Positions 1 through 9,015 of a DNA stretch of 64,000 nucleotides are shown one piece after another (position 1 is the first letter of the stretch; the number at the start of each line of letters is the position of its first letter). A program made the position numbers and the translations under genes. Where the stretch lies: NCBI RefSeq assembly GCF_003671495.1, contig NZ_RCHN01000046.1, positions 62,001 through 126,000 of the forward strand. Reading direction: 5' to 3'. The notes beneath the pieces were generated by a model. It was given only the letters and a program-made list of their open reading frames with translations, was not told the DNA's origin and searched no databases. Source of the stretch: Ketobacter sp. (GTDB taxonomy: Bacteria; Pseudomonadota; Gammaproteobacteria; Pseudomonadales; Ketobacteraceae).

Positions 1-337
1 CGAAGTAATCGTCCACATCGAATGCCAGGATGGCCTGGGGCGTCCGCTGATTGAATGCCGCCATCACCATGGCCGCCAGCCCCCGTACGATGTGGGCGTC
101 GCTGTCTACCAGAAAGCTGAGCGTGTTGTCCTCCGCATTGTGGTGGGCGCTGATCCAGACCTGGCTCTGGCAACCATGGACAAAGTTGGCGTCGGTTTTC
201 TGTTCCTCCGGCATGGCTGGCAACTTTTTGCCTAAGTCAATAATGTAACGGTAGCGGTCTTCCCAATCATCGAAGAACGCCAGATCCTCCAGAATATCGT
301 CACTGGTGATGGTCTTGCCGAAAGGGTTGTCGCTCAT
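1..337 (-). CDS. sufE: SufE, cysteine desulfuration protein (3' end outside window)
   Basis: SufE takes persulfide sulfur from the SufS cysteine desulfurase and passes it to the SufBCD scaffold in the cytoplasm. Translating the minus strand from the ATG at 337 gives MSDNPFGKTITSDDI, followed by the SufE-typical FHGCQSQVW-like segment (here VHGCQSQVW), whose Cys is the sulfur acceptor in this family. About 112 codons are visible before the window edge, so the C-terminus is missing. It lies 30 bases behind sufT and is last in the visible suf operon. The gap contains a duplicated AAGGCAACG block, the nearer copy serving as ribosome binding site. Confidence 0.9.
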   Translation of the reverse strand, partial: MSDNPFGKTITSDDILEDLAFFDDWEDRYRYIIDLGKKLPAMPEEQKTDANFVHGCQSQVWISAHHNAEDNTLSFLVDSDAHIVRGLAAMVMAAFNQRTPQAILAFDVDDYF

Positions 338-369
338 GCCGTTGCCTTGAAATCGTTGCCTTGGAAATT
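338..369 (-). repeat. Tandem duplication carrying the sufE ribosome binding site
   Basis: The plus strand shows GTTGCCTTGAAATC (341-354) followed at once by GTTGCCTTGGAAATT (355-369). On the coding strand this places two AAGGCAAC segments in the short sufT-sufE gap; the one nearer sufE is about 7 bases from its ATG. Confidence 0.6.
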
Positions 370-925
370 AAAAAATGCCCAGCTCCAGCTGCGCTTCTTC
401 GGATATTTTATCCCGCGACCAGGGTGGATCGAACACAATGGCCACATCCACTTCGTCCACATTGGGCACTTTCTTCAGCCGGTAGCGCACGTCATCCGCG
501 AGCACCTGGCCCATACCGCAGGTGGGGGAGGTCAGGGTCATGGTGACGGTCACCACATCGTGATCGGGGGAACGCTCGCTGATCTGCACGTCGTAGACCA
601 GGCCCAGGTCCACAATGTTCACCGGTATTTCCGGGTCGTAAATGGTGCGCAGAGTGGCCCACACATGCTCCGACAGCGGGGCGCCGTCGTCCACCTCACC
701 AAAGTCCAGTTCTTCCACTTCCAGTCCCAGGGCATCGGCGTCGGTGCCGTCCACCCGGGCCAGGTTGCCTTTGAAACTGATGGTGTAGTTGCCGCCGCGG
801 GCCTGGGTGATGGTGACAAAGGCATTTTTCGGCAGCGTGATGGGGGTGCCGGAAGGCACTGCCCGTGCCGGGCAATCCCGCAACACCGGCACCATCCGTT
901 GTTCGGCGCTGGACTGCATCATCAT
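368..925 (-). CDS. sufT: SufT, DUF59/MIP18-family Fe-S assembly protein
   Basis: SufT proteins carry a DUF59 (MIP18/PaaD-like) domain and help mature iron-sulfur proteins. The protein is 185 aa from the ATG at 925. The DUF59 signature is visible in the second half: TIYDPEIPVNIVDLGLVYDV, then TLTSPTCGMG with the conserved Cys. The longer reading back to 958 was rejected because the ATG at 925 overlaps the sufA stop as ATGA (922-925), which indicates translational coupling. Three consecutive ATG codons (917-925) make the precise start uncertain by one or two residues. Position between sufA and sufE supports the SUF role. Confidence 0.88.
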   Translation of the reverse strand: MMMQSSAEQRMVPVLRDCPARAVPSGTPITLPKNAFVTITQARGGNYTISFKGNLARVDGTDADALGLEVEELDFGEVDDGAPLSEHVWATLRTIYDPEIPVNIVDLGLVYDVQISERSPDHDVVTVTMTLTSPTCGMGQVLADDVRYRLKKVPNVDEVDVAIVFDPPWSRDKISEEAQLELGIF

Positions 926-1281
926 TTGGTCACCGAGAAGCTTTCGCCGCAACCGCACTCCGAGGTGGCATTAGGGTTGCGGAACTGCAGGATGGCATTC
1001 AATCCCTGTTTGACGTAGTCCAGCTCGGTGCCTTTGAGCACCGGCAGGCTGTCCTGATCCACATACAGGGTCAACTGGTCCGACGCCTGAATGGTGATGT
1101 CGTTGGGCTCGGGCGCTGCTACCAGTTCCATTTCATACATGTAACCGGAACAGCCGCTGGGTTTCACCGAGATGCGCACGGCATTGACGCCGTCTTTCCT
1201 GGCCACTTCAGCTGCCATATGTTGAATGGCAGACGGTGTCAGGGTGATGGATTGTTCGGGAATAAATGTTTGAACGCTCAT
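922..1281 (-). CDS. sufA: SufA/IscA-family A-type iron-sulfur carrier
   Basis: A-type carriers receive Fe-S clusters from the scaffold and deliver them to apo-enzymes. The 119-aa product has the three family cysteines: one in KPSGCSGYMYEM and two in the C-terminal ECGCGESF motif, which ligate iron or the cluster. The length fits the family. It lies 51 bases behind sufS and overlaps sufT by four bases. It could be called IscA or ErpA by sequence alone; the operon context supports SufA. Confidence 0.9.
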   Translation of the reverse strand: MSVQTFIPEQSITLTPSAIQHMAAEVARKDGVNAVRISVKPSGCSGYMYEMELVAAPEPNDITIQASDQLTLYVDQDSLPVLKGTELDYVKQGLNAILQFRNPNATSECGCGESFSVTK

Positions 1282-1332
1282 GTTGCTCTCACTCTATTCC
1301 TGCAGGGCCTGCATAGGTTCCTGTAAAGGTGT

Positions 1333-2556
1333 TCATAACAAAAAAGTTTTCGATTTTTCCAGCGCGGCAAAAAAGCGATCCACCTCATCCAGAGTGTTGT
1401 AGAACGCAAAGGATGCCCGCACGGTGCCCGGAATGGCGAACTGATCCATGATGGGCATGGCACAATGGTGACCGGTGCGCACGGCTACGCCCTGTTGATC
1501 CAGCAGGGTGCCCAGGTCGTGCGGGTGGGCGCCTTCCAGCAGGAACGAAAACACCCCGGCTTTATGGGTGGCGCGACCGATCAGGTTGATAGCGGGGTCC
1601 GCGGCTGCCCGTTCCAGGGTGGCGTCCAGCAGGGCCTGTTCGTGGTTTGCCAGTTGTTGTCGATCGAACTGGTTCAGGTAGTCGATGGCCGCCGCCAGCC
1701 CGATGGCGCCACCGATGTTGGGGGTGCCGGCTTCAAACTTATAGGGCAGGGCGTTGAAGGTGGTGCCGTCGAAAGACACCTTTTCGATCATCTCGCCGCC
1801 TGCCTGGTAAGGCTGCATTTTCTCCAGCAGTTCGGCCTTGCCCCAGAGTACACCGATGCCGGTTGGTCCATACACCTTATGGCCGGAGAATGCGTAAAAA
1901 TCACAACCCAGCTCCTGCACATCCACACTCCAGTGGGGCGTGGCCTGGGCACCGTCCAGCAGCACCAGCGCGCCGACGTTGTGGGCTTTTTCCACAATGG
2001 TCTGCACCGGGTTGATGGTGCCCAGCGCATTGGAAACATGGACCACAGACACCAGCTTGGTGTTTGCCGACAGCAGGGCGTCAAAGGCGTCCATATCCAG
2101 CTCGGCGTTCGCTGTGACGGGAATCACTTTCAGGTTGGCGCCGGTCTGCTGGGCCACCAGCTGCCAGGGCACAATGTTGGAATGGTGTTCCATGGCGGAA
2201 ATCAGGATGTCATCGCCGGGCTTCAGGAACGCGCGGCCGTAGCTGTGGGCCACCAGGTTAATGCTCTCGGTGGTGCCTCGGGTCCAGATGATTTCGTTGC
2301 TGGATGGCGCATTGATAAAGCGCTGCACCGTTTCGCGGGCAGCTTCGAATTCCCGTGTGGCCAGATCGCTCAGGGTGTGTGCGCCGCGATGCACGTTGGA
2401 GTTGATAGTACTGTAATAACGCTGCAACGCATCCATCACTGCCTGGGGTTTTTGGGTGGTGGCGGCATTGTCCAGATACACTAACGGCTTACCCTTTACC
2501 TGCTGTTGCAGGATGGGAAAGTCGGCGCGAATGGCTTCAATGTCAAACGGGCGCAT
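1333..2556 (-). CDS. sufS: SufS, group II cysteine desulfurase
   Basis: SufS is a PLP enzyme that converts cysteine to alanine and holds the released sulfur as a persulfide for SufE. The 407-aa product shows the PLP lysine motif FSGHKVYGPTG and the catalytic Cys loop RTGHHCAMPIM of the SufS/CsdA group. An upstream start at 2577 would run into sufD; the ATG at 2556 lies 5 bases beyond the sufD stop with GGAG in front and gives the usual SufS N-terminus (MRPFDIEAIRADFPIL), so it was chosen. Confidence 0.95.
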   Translation of the reverse strand: MRPFDIEAIRADFPILQQQVKGKPLVYLDNAATTQKPQAVMDALQRYYSTINSNVHRGAHTLSDLATREFEAARETVQRFINAPSSNEIIWTRGTTESINLVAHSYGRAFLKPGDDILISAMEHHSNIVPWQLVAQQTGANLKVIPVTANAELDMDAFDALLSANTKLVSVVHVSNALGTINPVQTIVEKAHNVGALVLLDGAQATPHWSVDVQELGCDFYAFSGHKVYGPTGIGVLWGKAELLEKMQPYQAGGEMIEKVSFDGTTFNALPYKFEAGTPNIGGAIGLAAAIDYLNQFDRQQLANHEQALLDATLERAAADPAINLIGRATHKAGVFSFLLEGAHPHDLGTLLDQQGVAVRTGHHCAMPIMDQFAIPGTVRASFAFYNTLDEVDRFFAALEKSKTFLL

Positions 2557-2561
2557 AGCGC

Positions 2562-3896
2562 TTACTCCAGGGTCCACAGATGGTTCAACTGGTCCACATC
2601 GTTGAAGAACTCCGCCAATCGCTGGCGGGCCAGTTCAATCACCGCCGTGTTGGGGAATTGCTCCACCATTTCGTTGACAAAGCCCAGGCACAGCATGGCT
2701 TCCGCCGTGGCGCGATCAATGCCGCGGGACTGAAAATAAAACAGGGATTTGTCATCCAGTTTACCGATGCTGGCGCCGTGGGAACACTTCACGTCGTCGG
2801 CGTAGATCTCCAGTTCCGGTTTGGTATCCAGCTCTGCCTGTTTCGACAACAGCAGGTTTTTGTTGTTGAGGTGTGCTTCGGTTTTCTGCGCATGCTTGTG
2901 AATATGGATGCGACCATTAAACACGGCGCGGCTGCTGTCGGTTATGAAACCTTTGTACACCGTGTCGCTGTTGCAATGGGGGACCCCATGCTCCAGGTTC
3001 AAGTGATTGTCGATGTGTTGTTTGTGTTTGCTGAGGAATACGCCATTCAGACGGCAGTAGGCGTTGCTGCCGTTGAAATTTATATTGATGTCGTTGCGCT
3101 TCAGGGCACTGCCGAAGGCCAACGCATGCTGCTCGTAATGACTGCCAGCGGCCAGTTTAACGTGCAGACCGTTCACCTGGCTCAGGCTTTCGTGTTCCAC
3201 CTGCAGGCGCAGATGGGTCAGGCGTGCATTCGGTTGCAGGCTGATTTCGGTCATCTGGTTGTGGAAGACGTTGGTTTCACCCAGGCTGTCGTACTGTTCG
3301 ATCAGTTCCAGGCTGGAGCCGGCCGCGCCGTACACCAGGACCCGGCTTTGGGCCAGGGCGGGTTGCGCTTCGCCGCTGCTCAGGTACACCAGCTGAATGG
3401 GCTGCTGCACTTTGAAATCGGTAGGTGCCTGGATCAGTACGCCGTCTTCAATGCAGCTGTAGTTGAGCGTGGCGAAGACATGCTGTTGCGGCTCAAACGC
3501 GGTACCCAGCTCGGCATTGATCAATTCCCGTTGCGCGTCGTTGGCGTTGCTGAACAGGGTCACAATGCCTTGATTTTCCAGATCGCTGTAACTGGACAGC
3601 CCCGGGTGCAGGTGGCCATTCACAAACACCAGGCGGCTGACGTCCCCCAGTTGCCCCAGGCGATCGGCCGCCGCTGATTCGTCCACCTGGCCGGCGGCGG
3701 TATGGGCGAAGTAGGGGGTGTTCAGGAGCGCGGTCAGCGGGGTGTACTTCCAGGCTTCCGTCTTGCGGGTGGGCATGTCCAGTGCGGCGAACGTGGCCTG
3801 CGCTTTCTGCGGCAGGCTGAGCCAGTCCAGCGAGGCCTGTTGTGCCAGCTGCTGTTGCGCCTGTTGTTTCAAATCGTGGGGTGTCATCATCATCAA
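2562..3896 (-). CDS. sufD: SufD, Fe-S scaffold subunit
   Basis: SufD pairs with SufB and SufC in the SufBC2D scaffold where clusters are built. The 444-aa product has a variable N-terminal half and a C-terminal SufBD beta-helix core (segments such as VKCSHGASIGKLDD and LFYFQSRGID) that recurs in SufB. It starts with four methionines (MMMMTPHDLKQQ), so the first residue could shift slightly. It is 6 bases behind sufC and 5 bases ahead of sufS. Confidence 0.94.
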   Translation of the reverse strand: MMMMTPHDLKQQAQQQLAQQASLDWLSLPQKAQATFAALDMPTRKTEAWKYTPLTALLNTPYFAHTAAGQVDESAAADRLGQLGDVSRLVFVNGHLHPGLSSYSDLENQGIVTLFSNANDAQRELINAELGTAFEPQQHVFATLNYSCIEDGVLIQAPTDFKVQQPIQLVYLSSGEAQPALAQSRVLVYGAAGSSLELIEQYDSLGETNVFHNQMTEISLQPNARLTHLRLQVEHESLSQVNGLHVKLAAGSHYEQHALAFGSALKRNDININFNGSNAYCRLNGVFLSKHKQHIDNHLNLEHGVPHCNSDTVYKGFITDSSRAVFNGRIHIHKHAQKTEAHLNNKNLLLSKQAELDTKPELEIYADDVKCSHGASIGKLDDKSLFYFQSRGIDRATAEAMLCLGFVNEMVEQFPNTAVIELARQRLAEFFNDVDQLNHLWTLE

Positions 3897-3902
3897 CTGC
3901 CG

Positions 3903-4655
3903 TTATTGAATCCAGCTATACCCTTTTTCTTCCAGCTCCAATGCCAGTTCGCGACCACCGGATTTGACGATCTTGCCCCCGGCCAGCACGTGCACATAGT
4001 CCGGCACGATATAGTTCAAAAGGCGCTGGTAGTGGGTCACTACAATGAAGCTGCGCTCCGGGTTGCGCAGGGCGTTGACCCCTTCGGCTGCCACTTGCAG
4101 GGCGTCGATGTCCAGCCCGGAATCGGTTTCGTCCAGCAGGGCCAGACTCGGCTCCAACAGGGCCATCTGCAGAATCTCGTTACGTTTCTTTTCGCCACCG
4201 GAGAAGCCTTCATTCACGCCGCGCTTCAAAAATTCCGGTTTCAGCTTCAATTCCTTGCAGTGTTCCCGTGCCAGTTTCATGAAGGAGGGCGCATCCAGCT
4301 CCTCCTGGCCGCGATGTTTACGCACGGCGTCCACCGAGGCTTTCAAAAACTGCATGTTGCTGACGCCGGGAATCTCCACCGGATACTGAAAGGCCAGAAA
4401 CACTCCTTCCCGGGCCCGTTCTTCCGGTTCCAGTTCAAACAGGTCCTGGCCTTTGAAGCGGACGCTGCCGCTCACCACTTCGTAGTCGTCACGCCCCGCC
4501 AACACGTTGGCCAGGGTGCTTTTACCGGAACCGTTGGGGCCCATGATGGCGTGCACTTCGCCGGGATTCACCGTCAGGGAAATACCGTTGAGGATGGTCT
4601 TGCCATCCACTTCCGCCACCAGGTCTTTGACTTCCAACAAGGGTGTTTTACTCAT
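3903..4655 (-). CDS. sufC: SufC, ABC-type ATPase of the SUF scaffold
   Basis: SufC hydrolyses ATP to drive conformational change of SufB-SufD during cluster assembly. It is a soluble ABC ATPase without a permease. The 250-aa product has Walker A (GPNGSGKST), the signature FSGGEKKRNE and Walker B LALLDETDSGLD, all in the SufC-specific form. It lies 2 bases behind sufB and 6 bases ahead of sufD. Confidence 0.96.
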   Translation of the reverse strand: MSKTPLLEVKDLVAEVDGKTILNGISLTVNPGEVHAIMGPNGSGKSTLANVLAGRDDYEVVSGSVRFKGQDLFELEPEERAREGVFLAFQYPVEIPGVSNMQFLKASVDAVRKHRGQEELDAPSFMKLAREHCKELKLKPEFLKRGVNEGFSGGEKKRNEILQMALLEPSLALLDETDSGLDIDALQVAAEGVNALRNPERSFIVVTHYQRLLNYIVPDYVHVLAGGKIVKSGGRELALELEEKGYSWIQ

Positions 4656-4657
4656 GA

Positions 4658-6097
4658 TTAACCTACTGCCCCTTCCAAACTCACTTCCAACAGCTTGCCG
4701 GCTTCCACCGCAAATTCCATTGGCAACTCTTTGAATACTTCTTTACAGAAACCGTTCACGATCATGGACACGGCTTTCTCTTCGTCGATGCCGCGCTGGC
4801 GGCAGAGGAACAACTGGTCGTCGCTCACCTTGGAGGTGGTGGCCTCGTGCTCCAGAATGGCATCGGGGTTTTTGTTCTCAATATAGGGGAAGGTGTGGGC
4901 GCCACACTGATCCCCGATCAGTAACGAATCGCATTGGGTGTAGTTACGTGCCCCTTCCGCCCGTGGGGAGATGCGCACCAGGCCGCGGTAGGCATTCTGG
5001 CTGCGACCGGCAGAAATACCTTTCGACACAATGGTGCTCTTGGTGTTCTTGCCCAGGTGAATCATCTTGGTGCCGGTGTCCGCCTGCTGGTAACCGTTGG
5101 TGAGCGCCACCGAATAGAATTCACCGATGCTGTTGTCGCCGCGCAGAATCACACTGGGGTATTTCCAGGTGATGGCGGAACCGGTTTCCACCTGGGTCCA
5201 GGAGATTTTACTGTTGGCGCCATCGCACACGCCGCGCTTGGTGACAAAGTTATAGATGCCACCTTTGCCGTTTTCGTCCCCGGGGTACCAGTTCTGCACC
5301 GTGGAGTATTTGATTTCGGCGTCGCCCAGGGCCACCAGCTCCACCACAGCGGCGTGCAACTGGTTTTCATCCCGCATGGGGGCGGTGCAGCCTTCCAGGT
5401 AGGAGACATAGCTGCCTTCATCCGCCACAATCAAGGTACGCTCGAACTGCCCGGTGTTCAGCTCGTTGATGCGGAAGTAAGTGGACAGCTCCATGGGGCA
5501 GCGGGTGTTCTTGGGGATGTAGACAAAGGAGCCATCACTGAACACCGCAGAGTTCAGCGCCGCGTAAAAGTTGTCTTGTTGCGGCACCACGCTGCCCAGG
5601 TATTTCTGGATCAGGTCCGGATAATCTTTGATTGCCTCAGAGATGGAGCAGAAAATGACGCCCGCTTTGGCCAGCTCATCTTTATAGGTGGTGCCGATGG
5701 ACACACTGTCGAATACGGCGTCCACGGCCACGCCAGCCAGCTTGGCCCGCTCGTGCAGGGGGATGCCCAGTTTCTCGAAGGTTTCCAGGATTTCCGGGTC
5801 CACTTCGTCCAGACTTTTCGGCGCATCGTCCTTGGACTTGGGGGAGGAATAGTAGCTGATGGCGTTGAAGTCCACCGGTGGGTGCTGCAGGTGAGCCCAT
5901 TGAGGAGCCTCCATGTCACACCATTTGCGGTAGGCTTCCAGGCGCCACTGCAGCATCCACTCCGGTTCATTCTTTTTGGCGGAAATAATGCGGATCACGT
6001 CCTCATTGAGGCCGGGGGGCAGGGTTTCGGATTCGATGTTGGTGACGAATCCGGCTTCGTACTCACGACGGATTAACGATTCGATTTCGTCGCTCAT
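4658..6097 (-). CDS. sufB: SufB, Fe-S scaffold subunit
   Basis: SufB is the main scaffold on which the nascent cluster forms; it accepts sulfur from SufE. The 479-aa product begins MSDEIESLIRREYEAGF at the ATG at 6097, preceded by GGAGA. A further 21 codons are open upstream but look unlike the family, so the shorter form was chosen. SufB landmarks include KNTRCPMELSTYFRIN and QCDSLLIGDQCGAHTFPYIE. It is first in the operon and diverges from the Rrf2 regulator at 6347 across a 249-base gap that holds the candidate promoters and operator. Confidence 0.96.
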   Translation of the reverse strand: MSDEIESLIRREYEAGFVTNIESETLPPGLNEDVIRIISAKKNEPEWMLQWRLEAYRKWCDMEAPQWAHLQHPPVDFNAISYYSSPKSKDDAPKSLDEVDPEILETFEKLGIPLHERAKLAGVAVDAVFDSVSIGTTYKDELAKAGVIFCSISEAIKDYPDLIQKYLGSVVPQQDNFYAALNSAVFSDGSFVYIPKNTRCPMELSTYFRINELNTGQFERTLIVADEGSYVSYLEGCTAPMRDENQLHAAVVELVALGDAEIKYSTVQNWYPGDENGKGGIYNFVTKRGVCDGANSKISWTQVETGSAITWKYPSVILRGDNSIGEFYSVALTNGYQQADTGTKMIHLGKNTKSTIVSKGISAGRSQNAYRGLVRISPRAEGARNYTQCDSLLIGDQCGAHTFPYIENKNPDAILEHEATTSKVSDDQLFLCRQRGIDEEKAVSMIVNGFCKEVFKELPMEFAVEAGKLLEVSLEGAVG

Positions 6098-6261
6098 GGC
6101 GTGTCTCCGCTTGTAACTGGGTGTACCGGGCACAGCATGCTGCGTGGGCAGGTGGGCCACGAGGTACAGATGCTTCCGGGCAGGTCACGATGGTCCGACC
6201 CGAACGGGCAGTCGGTGATTTCAAGTCTGTCTAAATGGATCTCTCTACGGGAAAGCAGACT

Positions 6262-6302
6262 AAAATACTCGGCCTTGAAAATCAATACCAATTTGGTATT
6301 CT
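6262..6302. promoter_or_regulatory. Divergent suf/regulator promoters with a central palindrome
   Basis: A near-perfect 17-base palindrome AATACCAATTTGGTATT occupies 6284-6300. On the plus strand TTGAAA (6275-6280) and TATTCT (6297-6302) stand 16 bases apart, a reasonable sigma70 promoter for the regulator with the palindrome filling the spacer. On the minus strand TTGGTA (6291-6286) and TATTTT (6267-6262) stand 18 bases apart toward sufB, with the -35 inside the palindrome. A protein bound there could block both. That the divergent Rrf2 protein is the ligand is inference. Confidence 0.55.
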
Positions 6303-6346
6303 TTCGTGAAGCCTCACTGCCGGAGCCCCCGTCGGGCGCGCATTGT

Positions 6347-6820
6347 ATGTTACGCATCAGCAAAATGACAGATTACGCCTTGGTGATCATGAACCGGCTG
6401 GCCAAGTCGCCGGCCCAGCAATTGCGTATGGAGGAGTTGGCGGAAGCCACTCGCCTGGGTCTGCCCACCGTGCGTAAACTGATGCGCCAATTGGTGGCGG
6501 CCGGGTTGGTGCGTTCCGAGCGGGGTGCCAAAGGCGGCTACCAGCTGGCGCGTCTGCCCCAGATGATCAGCATTGCCCAGGTGGTGTCTGCGGTGGAAGG
6601 CCCCCTGGCCATCACCGAGTGCTGTGACGATGATGGCGGTTGCGAGCTGTCATCCGGTTGCGAAGTGGCCTATCACATGCCCACCATCAATGAGCTGATC
6701 GCCCAGATCCTCAACAATATCTCGCTTACGGATATGGTGGGGCTGGGTGCCGGCGTGCATCATAACGTTCAGACCATCCTCTCCCGCCTGACCGCACGGG
6801 ACACGCACTCTCCCCTGTGA
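6347..6820 (+). CDS. Rrf2/IscR-family SUF regulator with three-Cys cluster site
   Basis: This 157-aa protein is an Rrf2-family transcription factor of the type that senses Fe-S status and controls suf. An N-terminal winged helix (KMTDYALVIMNRLAK, LGLPTVRKLMRQL, ERGAKGGYQLAR) is followed by the cluster ligands Cys-x5-Cys-x5-Cys (in CCDDDGGCELSSGC), the spacing found in IscR. The ATG at 6347 gives the normal family N-terminus; a longer open reading from 6101 was rejected because it would cover the promoter region. It is divergent from sufB, so autoregulation and suf control are likely but inferred. Confidence 0.88.
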   Translation: MLRISKMTDYALVIMNRLAKSPAQQLRMEELAEATRLGLPTVRKLMRQLVAAGLVRSERGAKGGYQLARLPQMISIAQVVSAVEGPLAITECCDDDGGCELSSGCEVAYHMPTINELIAQILNNISLTDMVGLGAGVHHNVQTILSRLTARDTHSPL

Positions 6821-6921
6821 GCGTTTGCACTGGGTAAGAGTTTGCATTGGGTAAGTGCTTGCATTGTATGGACTTCTTCTTAGACTATCTGCTTTCCTCC
6901 GAACTCTGACAGAGAACCCCT

Positions 6922-7674
6922 ATGAAACGAATCACCCCTATTGTGACCCTGGCGGCCCTGTTGACGGTGGCCGGTTGTACCACCGAAGGCGGCTTCGACA
7001 CCAACAAGGCCATGGCGGTGGGCATGGGTGTTGCCCAGGCGGTCACCCTGAATGAAGAGAGCGTCAAGCACACTGCCAGCCTGGCGGCCAAGGAAATGGA
7101 TGGCAAGAATCAGGTGGCGCCTGCCAGCAGTGCCTATGCCCAGCGCCTGGCCGGAATCACCTCCGGGTTGCAGAACTACAAGGGGCTGAAGTTCGACTTC
7201 AAGGTGTATCTGGCCCCGGAGGTCAACGCGTTTGCCATGGCCGACGGCACCGTGCGGGTTTATTCCGGGTTGATGGACGCCATGCCGGATGACCAGGTGC
7301 TGGCCGTCATTGGCCATGAAATCGGCCATGTTTATCACAAGCACAGCTATGCCCAGATGCAGCAGAAGATCCTGACGGATTCCGCCATGCAGGCGGCCGT
7401 GTCGGTGGGTGGCATGGTGGGGGAACTCACCCAGGGGCAACTGGGGCAGTTGGCTTATGTGGCAGTGAATGCCCAGTTCTCCCAGCAGGATGAGCTGGAG
7501 TCCGATGAGTTTGCCGTGAAGATGCTGCACAGCCTGGGCAAAGACCCCTATGCGATGAAGCGGGCGATCGCCACCTTGCAGGCCAAATACGGTTCAGACA
7601 GCAGCTTCCTGAGCTCCCACCCTTCCAACAAGGAGCGTATTCAGCGCATTCAAAAGGCCATTGACCGGCTCTGA
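6922..7674 (+). CDS. M48-family metalloprotease lipoprotein
   Basis: A 250-aa predicted lipoprotein: signal peptide with lipobox TVAGC (Cys19), then an M48 peptidase domain. The zinc motif HEIGH lies near residues 132-136 and the third-ligand motif ELESDEFA near 190-198, so the enzyme looks intact. Homologues are small periplasmic, membrane-anchored proteases (LoiP/YcaL type) involved in envelope protein quality control. There is no obvious operon link to the regulator ending 101 bases upstream. The substrate cannot be deduced. Confidence 0.85.
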   Translation: MKRITPIVTLAALLTVAGCTTEGGFDTNKAMAVGMGVAQAVTLNEESVKHTASLAAKEMDGKNQVAPASSAYAQRLAGITSGLQNYKGLKFDFKVYLAPEVNAFAMADGTVRVYSGLMDAMPDDQVLAVIGHEIGHVYHKHSYAQMQQKILTDSAMQAAVSVGGMVGELTQGQLGQLAYVAVNAQFSQQDELESDEFAVKMLHSLGKDPYAMKRAIATLQAKYGSDSSFLSSHPSNKERIQRIQKAIDRL

Positions 7675-7785
7675 TTGAGCGGCACAGGTACGCGCACCGA
7701 ACCCGGCACAAACCCCGGCACAACCCACTGAGCCATCTATACTTTTTGAAGATTGTTCAGATATCAGGGTCGCGAGGAGTGTGCT

Positions 7786-9009
7786 ATGTCATCTGCCTAT
7801 CAAACGGTTTCCCGGGTGGCCAACGAAACTTACGGCCATTCGCGGAGGATCATGCCCGAGCAGCCCTGGTGGGATAACCTGGAGTCCAGCTTTCACAAGT
7901 TCCCGGATGACTTTGAGCTGGATTTACCCACCCAATTGGTGGTGGATGGTACGGCGGGCATGGACCTGGCGGTGCGCACGGCGGTGGCCTCCCTGGTGTC
8001 GGTGCTGGCGCTGCCGTTATCCTCCAATCCCCTGCGCCTGCTGCGGGACATTGAAGACGGAGCGTTTTATCGTGAACTGGCCTCCAGCCACCGGGCTGAA
8101 CGGTTTTTCCACCGACCGCAACAGCAGGTGGCGGTGCGGGAGCGCAAACCCGGCTGGGTGCATTTTCGACCGCCGGATGGCCAATGCCGGGAGTTGGTGT
8201 TCCAGAGCCCCTTTGAGCCGCTGAACCCCCGCCTGCGGCAGCGTTACCTGAAAAACCGGCGCAATCGGCAGGCAGTGGCACAGTACTGGACTCACAATCG
8301 GGGGCCCCGCCCCACCATCTGCGTGGTGCATGGCTTTATGGCGGACCCTTACTGGGTCAACAGCCTGTTCCTGGGCTTGCCCTGGTTTTACAAGCTGGGC
8401 TACGACATCCTGCTCTATACCCTGCCGTTTCATGGGGATCGCCAGGGCCTGTGGTCCCCGTTCAGTGGTCACGGCTATTTCGCCCACGGTCTGTCGCACA
8501 TCAATGAGACCATTGCCCATTCGATTTATGACTTCCGCCTGTTCCTGGACCACCTGGAGTCCCTGGGCGTACCACGCTTCGGCGTGACCGGTATCAGTCT
8601 GGGGGGGTATACCAGCGCGTTGCTGGCGGCAGTGGAGGACCGGCTCCAGTTCAGTATTCCCAATGTGCCGGTGGTGTCATTGTTTGACCTGATGCTGCAA
8701 TGGTTCCCCGCCAGTGCGGTGATCAAGACCGGGTTGCGGCTGAGCGGTGTGTCGATCAAGGATGCCCGCCACATCATGGCGGTGCATTGTCCTCTCACCT
8801 ATGAGCCGGTGATCCCCCGGGAGCGCCTCATGATCATCGGTGGCGCCGGTGATCGCTTTGCGCCACCGAAGCACGCCCGCTTGTTATGGGATCACTGGGA
8901 TCGGCCTGATATCCACTGGTTTCCGGGAAACCACATTCTGCATCTGGACCAGGGCAAATACCTGAAAGACGTAGCGCGCTTTCTGCAGCGGATCGGGTTT
9001 GCGGAGTGA
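7786..9009 (+). CDS. Alpha/beta hydrolase of unknown substrate
   Basis: The 407-aa product has a nucleophile elbow GISLGGYTSAL (Ser near residue 270), an upstream CVVHGFMADPYW segment fitting the oxyanion region, an Asp in IIGGAGDRFAPP and a late His in FPGNHILHLDQG, a full Ser-Asp-His set. The N-terminal 150 residues are not typical of small esterases and resemble ABHD18-like proteins; that assignment is tentative. The ATG at 7786 is preceded by GAGGAGT at 5 bases, so it was preferred to 7753. No signal peptide is seen, so the protein is probably cytoplasmic. Confidence 0.75.
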   Translation: MSSAYQTVSRVANETYGHSRRIMPEQPWWDNLESSFHKFPDDFELDLPTQLVVDGTAGMDLAVRTAVASLVSVLALPLSSNPLRLLRDIEDGAFYRELASSHRAERFFHRPQQQVAVRERKPGWVHFRPPDGQCRELVFQSPFEPLNPRLRQRYLKNRRNRQAVAQYWTHNRGPRPTICVVHGFMADPYWVNSLFLGLPWFYKLGYDILLYTLPFHGDRQGLWSPFSGHGYFAHGLSHINETIAHSIYDFRLFLDHLESLGVPRFGVTGISLGGYTSALLAAVEDRLQFSIPNVPVVSLFDLMLQWFPASAVIKTGLRLSGVSIKDARHIMAVHCPLTYEPVIPRERLMIIGGAGDRFAPPKHARLLWDHWDRPDIHWFPGNHILHLDQGKYLKDVARFLQRIGFAE

Positions 9010-9015
9010 TAACGA

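Noticed and set aside
2580..3677. 365-codon open reading antisense to sufD
   Set aside because: A shadow of sufD codon usage; composition is unlike a real protein.
6281..6302. Classical IscR type 1 or type 2 site
   Set aside because: The palindrome has CC and GG only five bases apart and lacks the other consensus positions; kept as an unassigned operator candidate.
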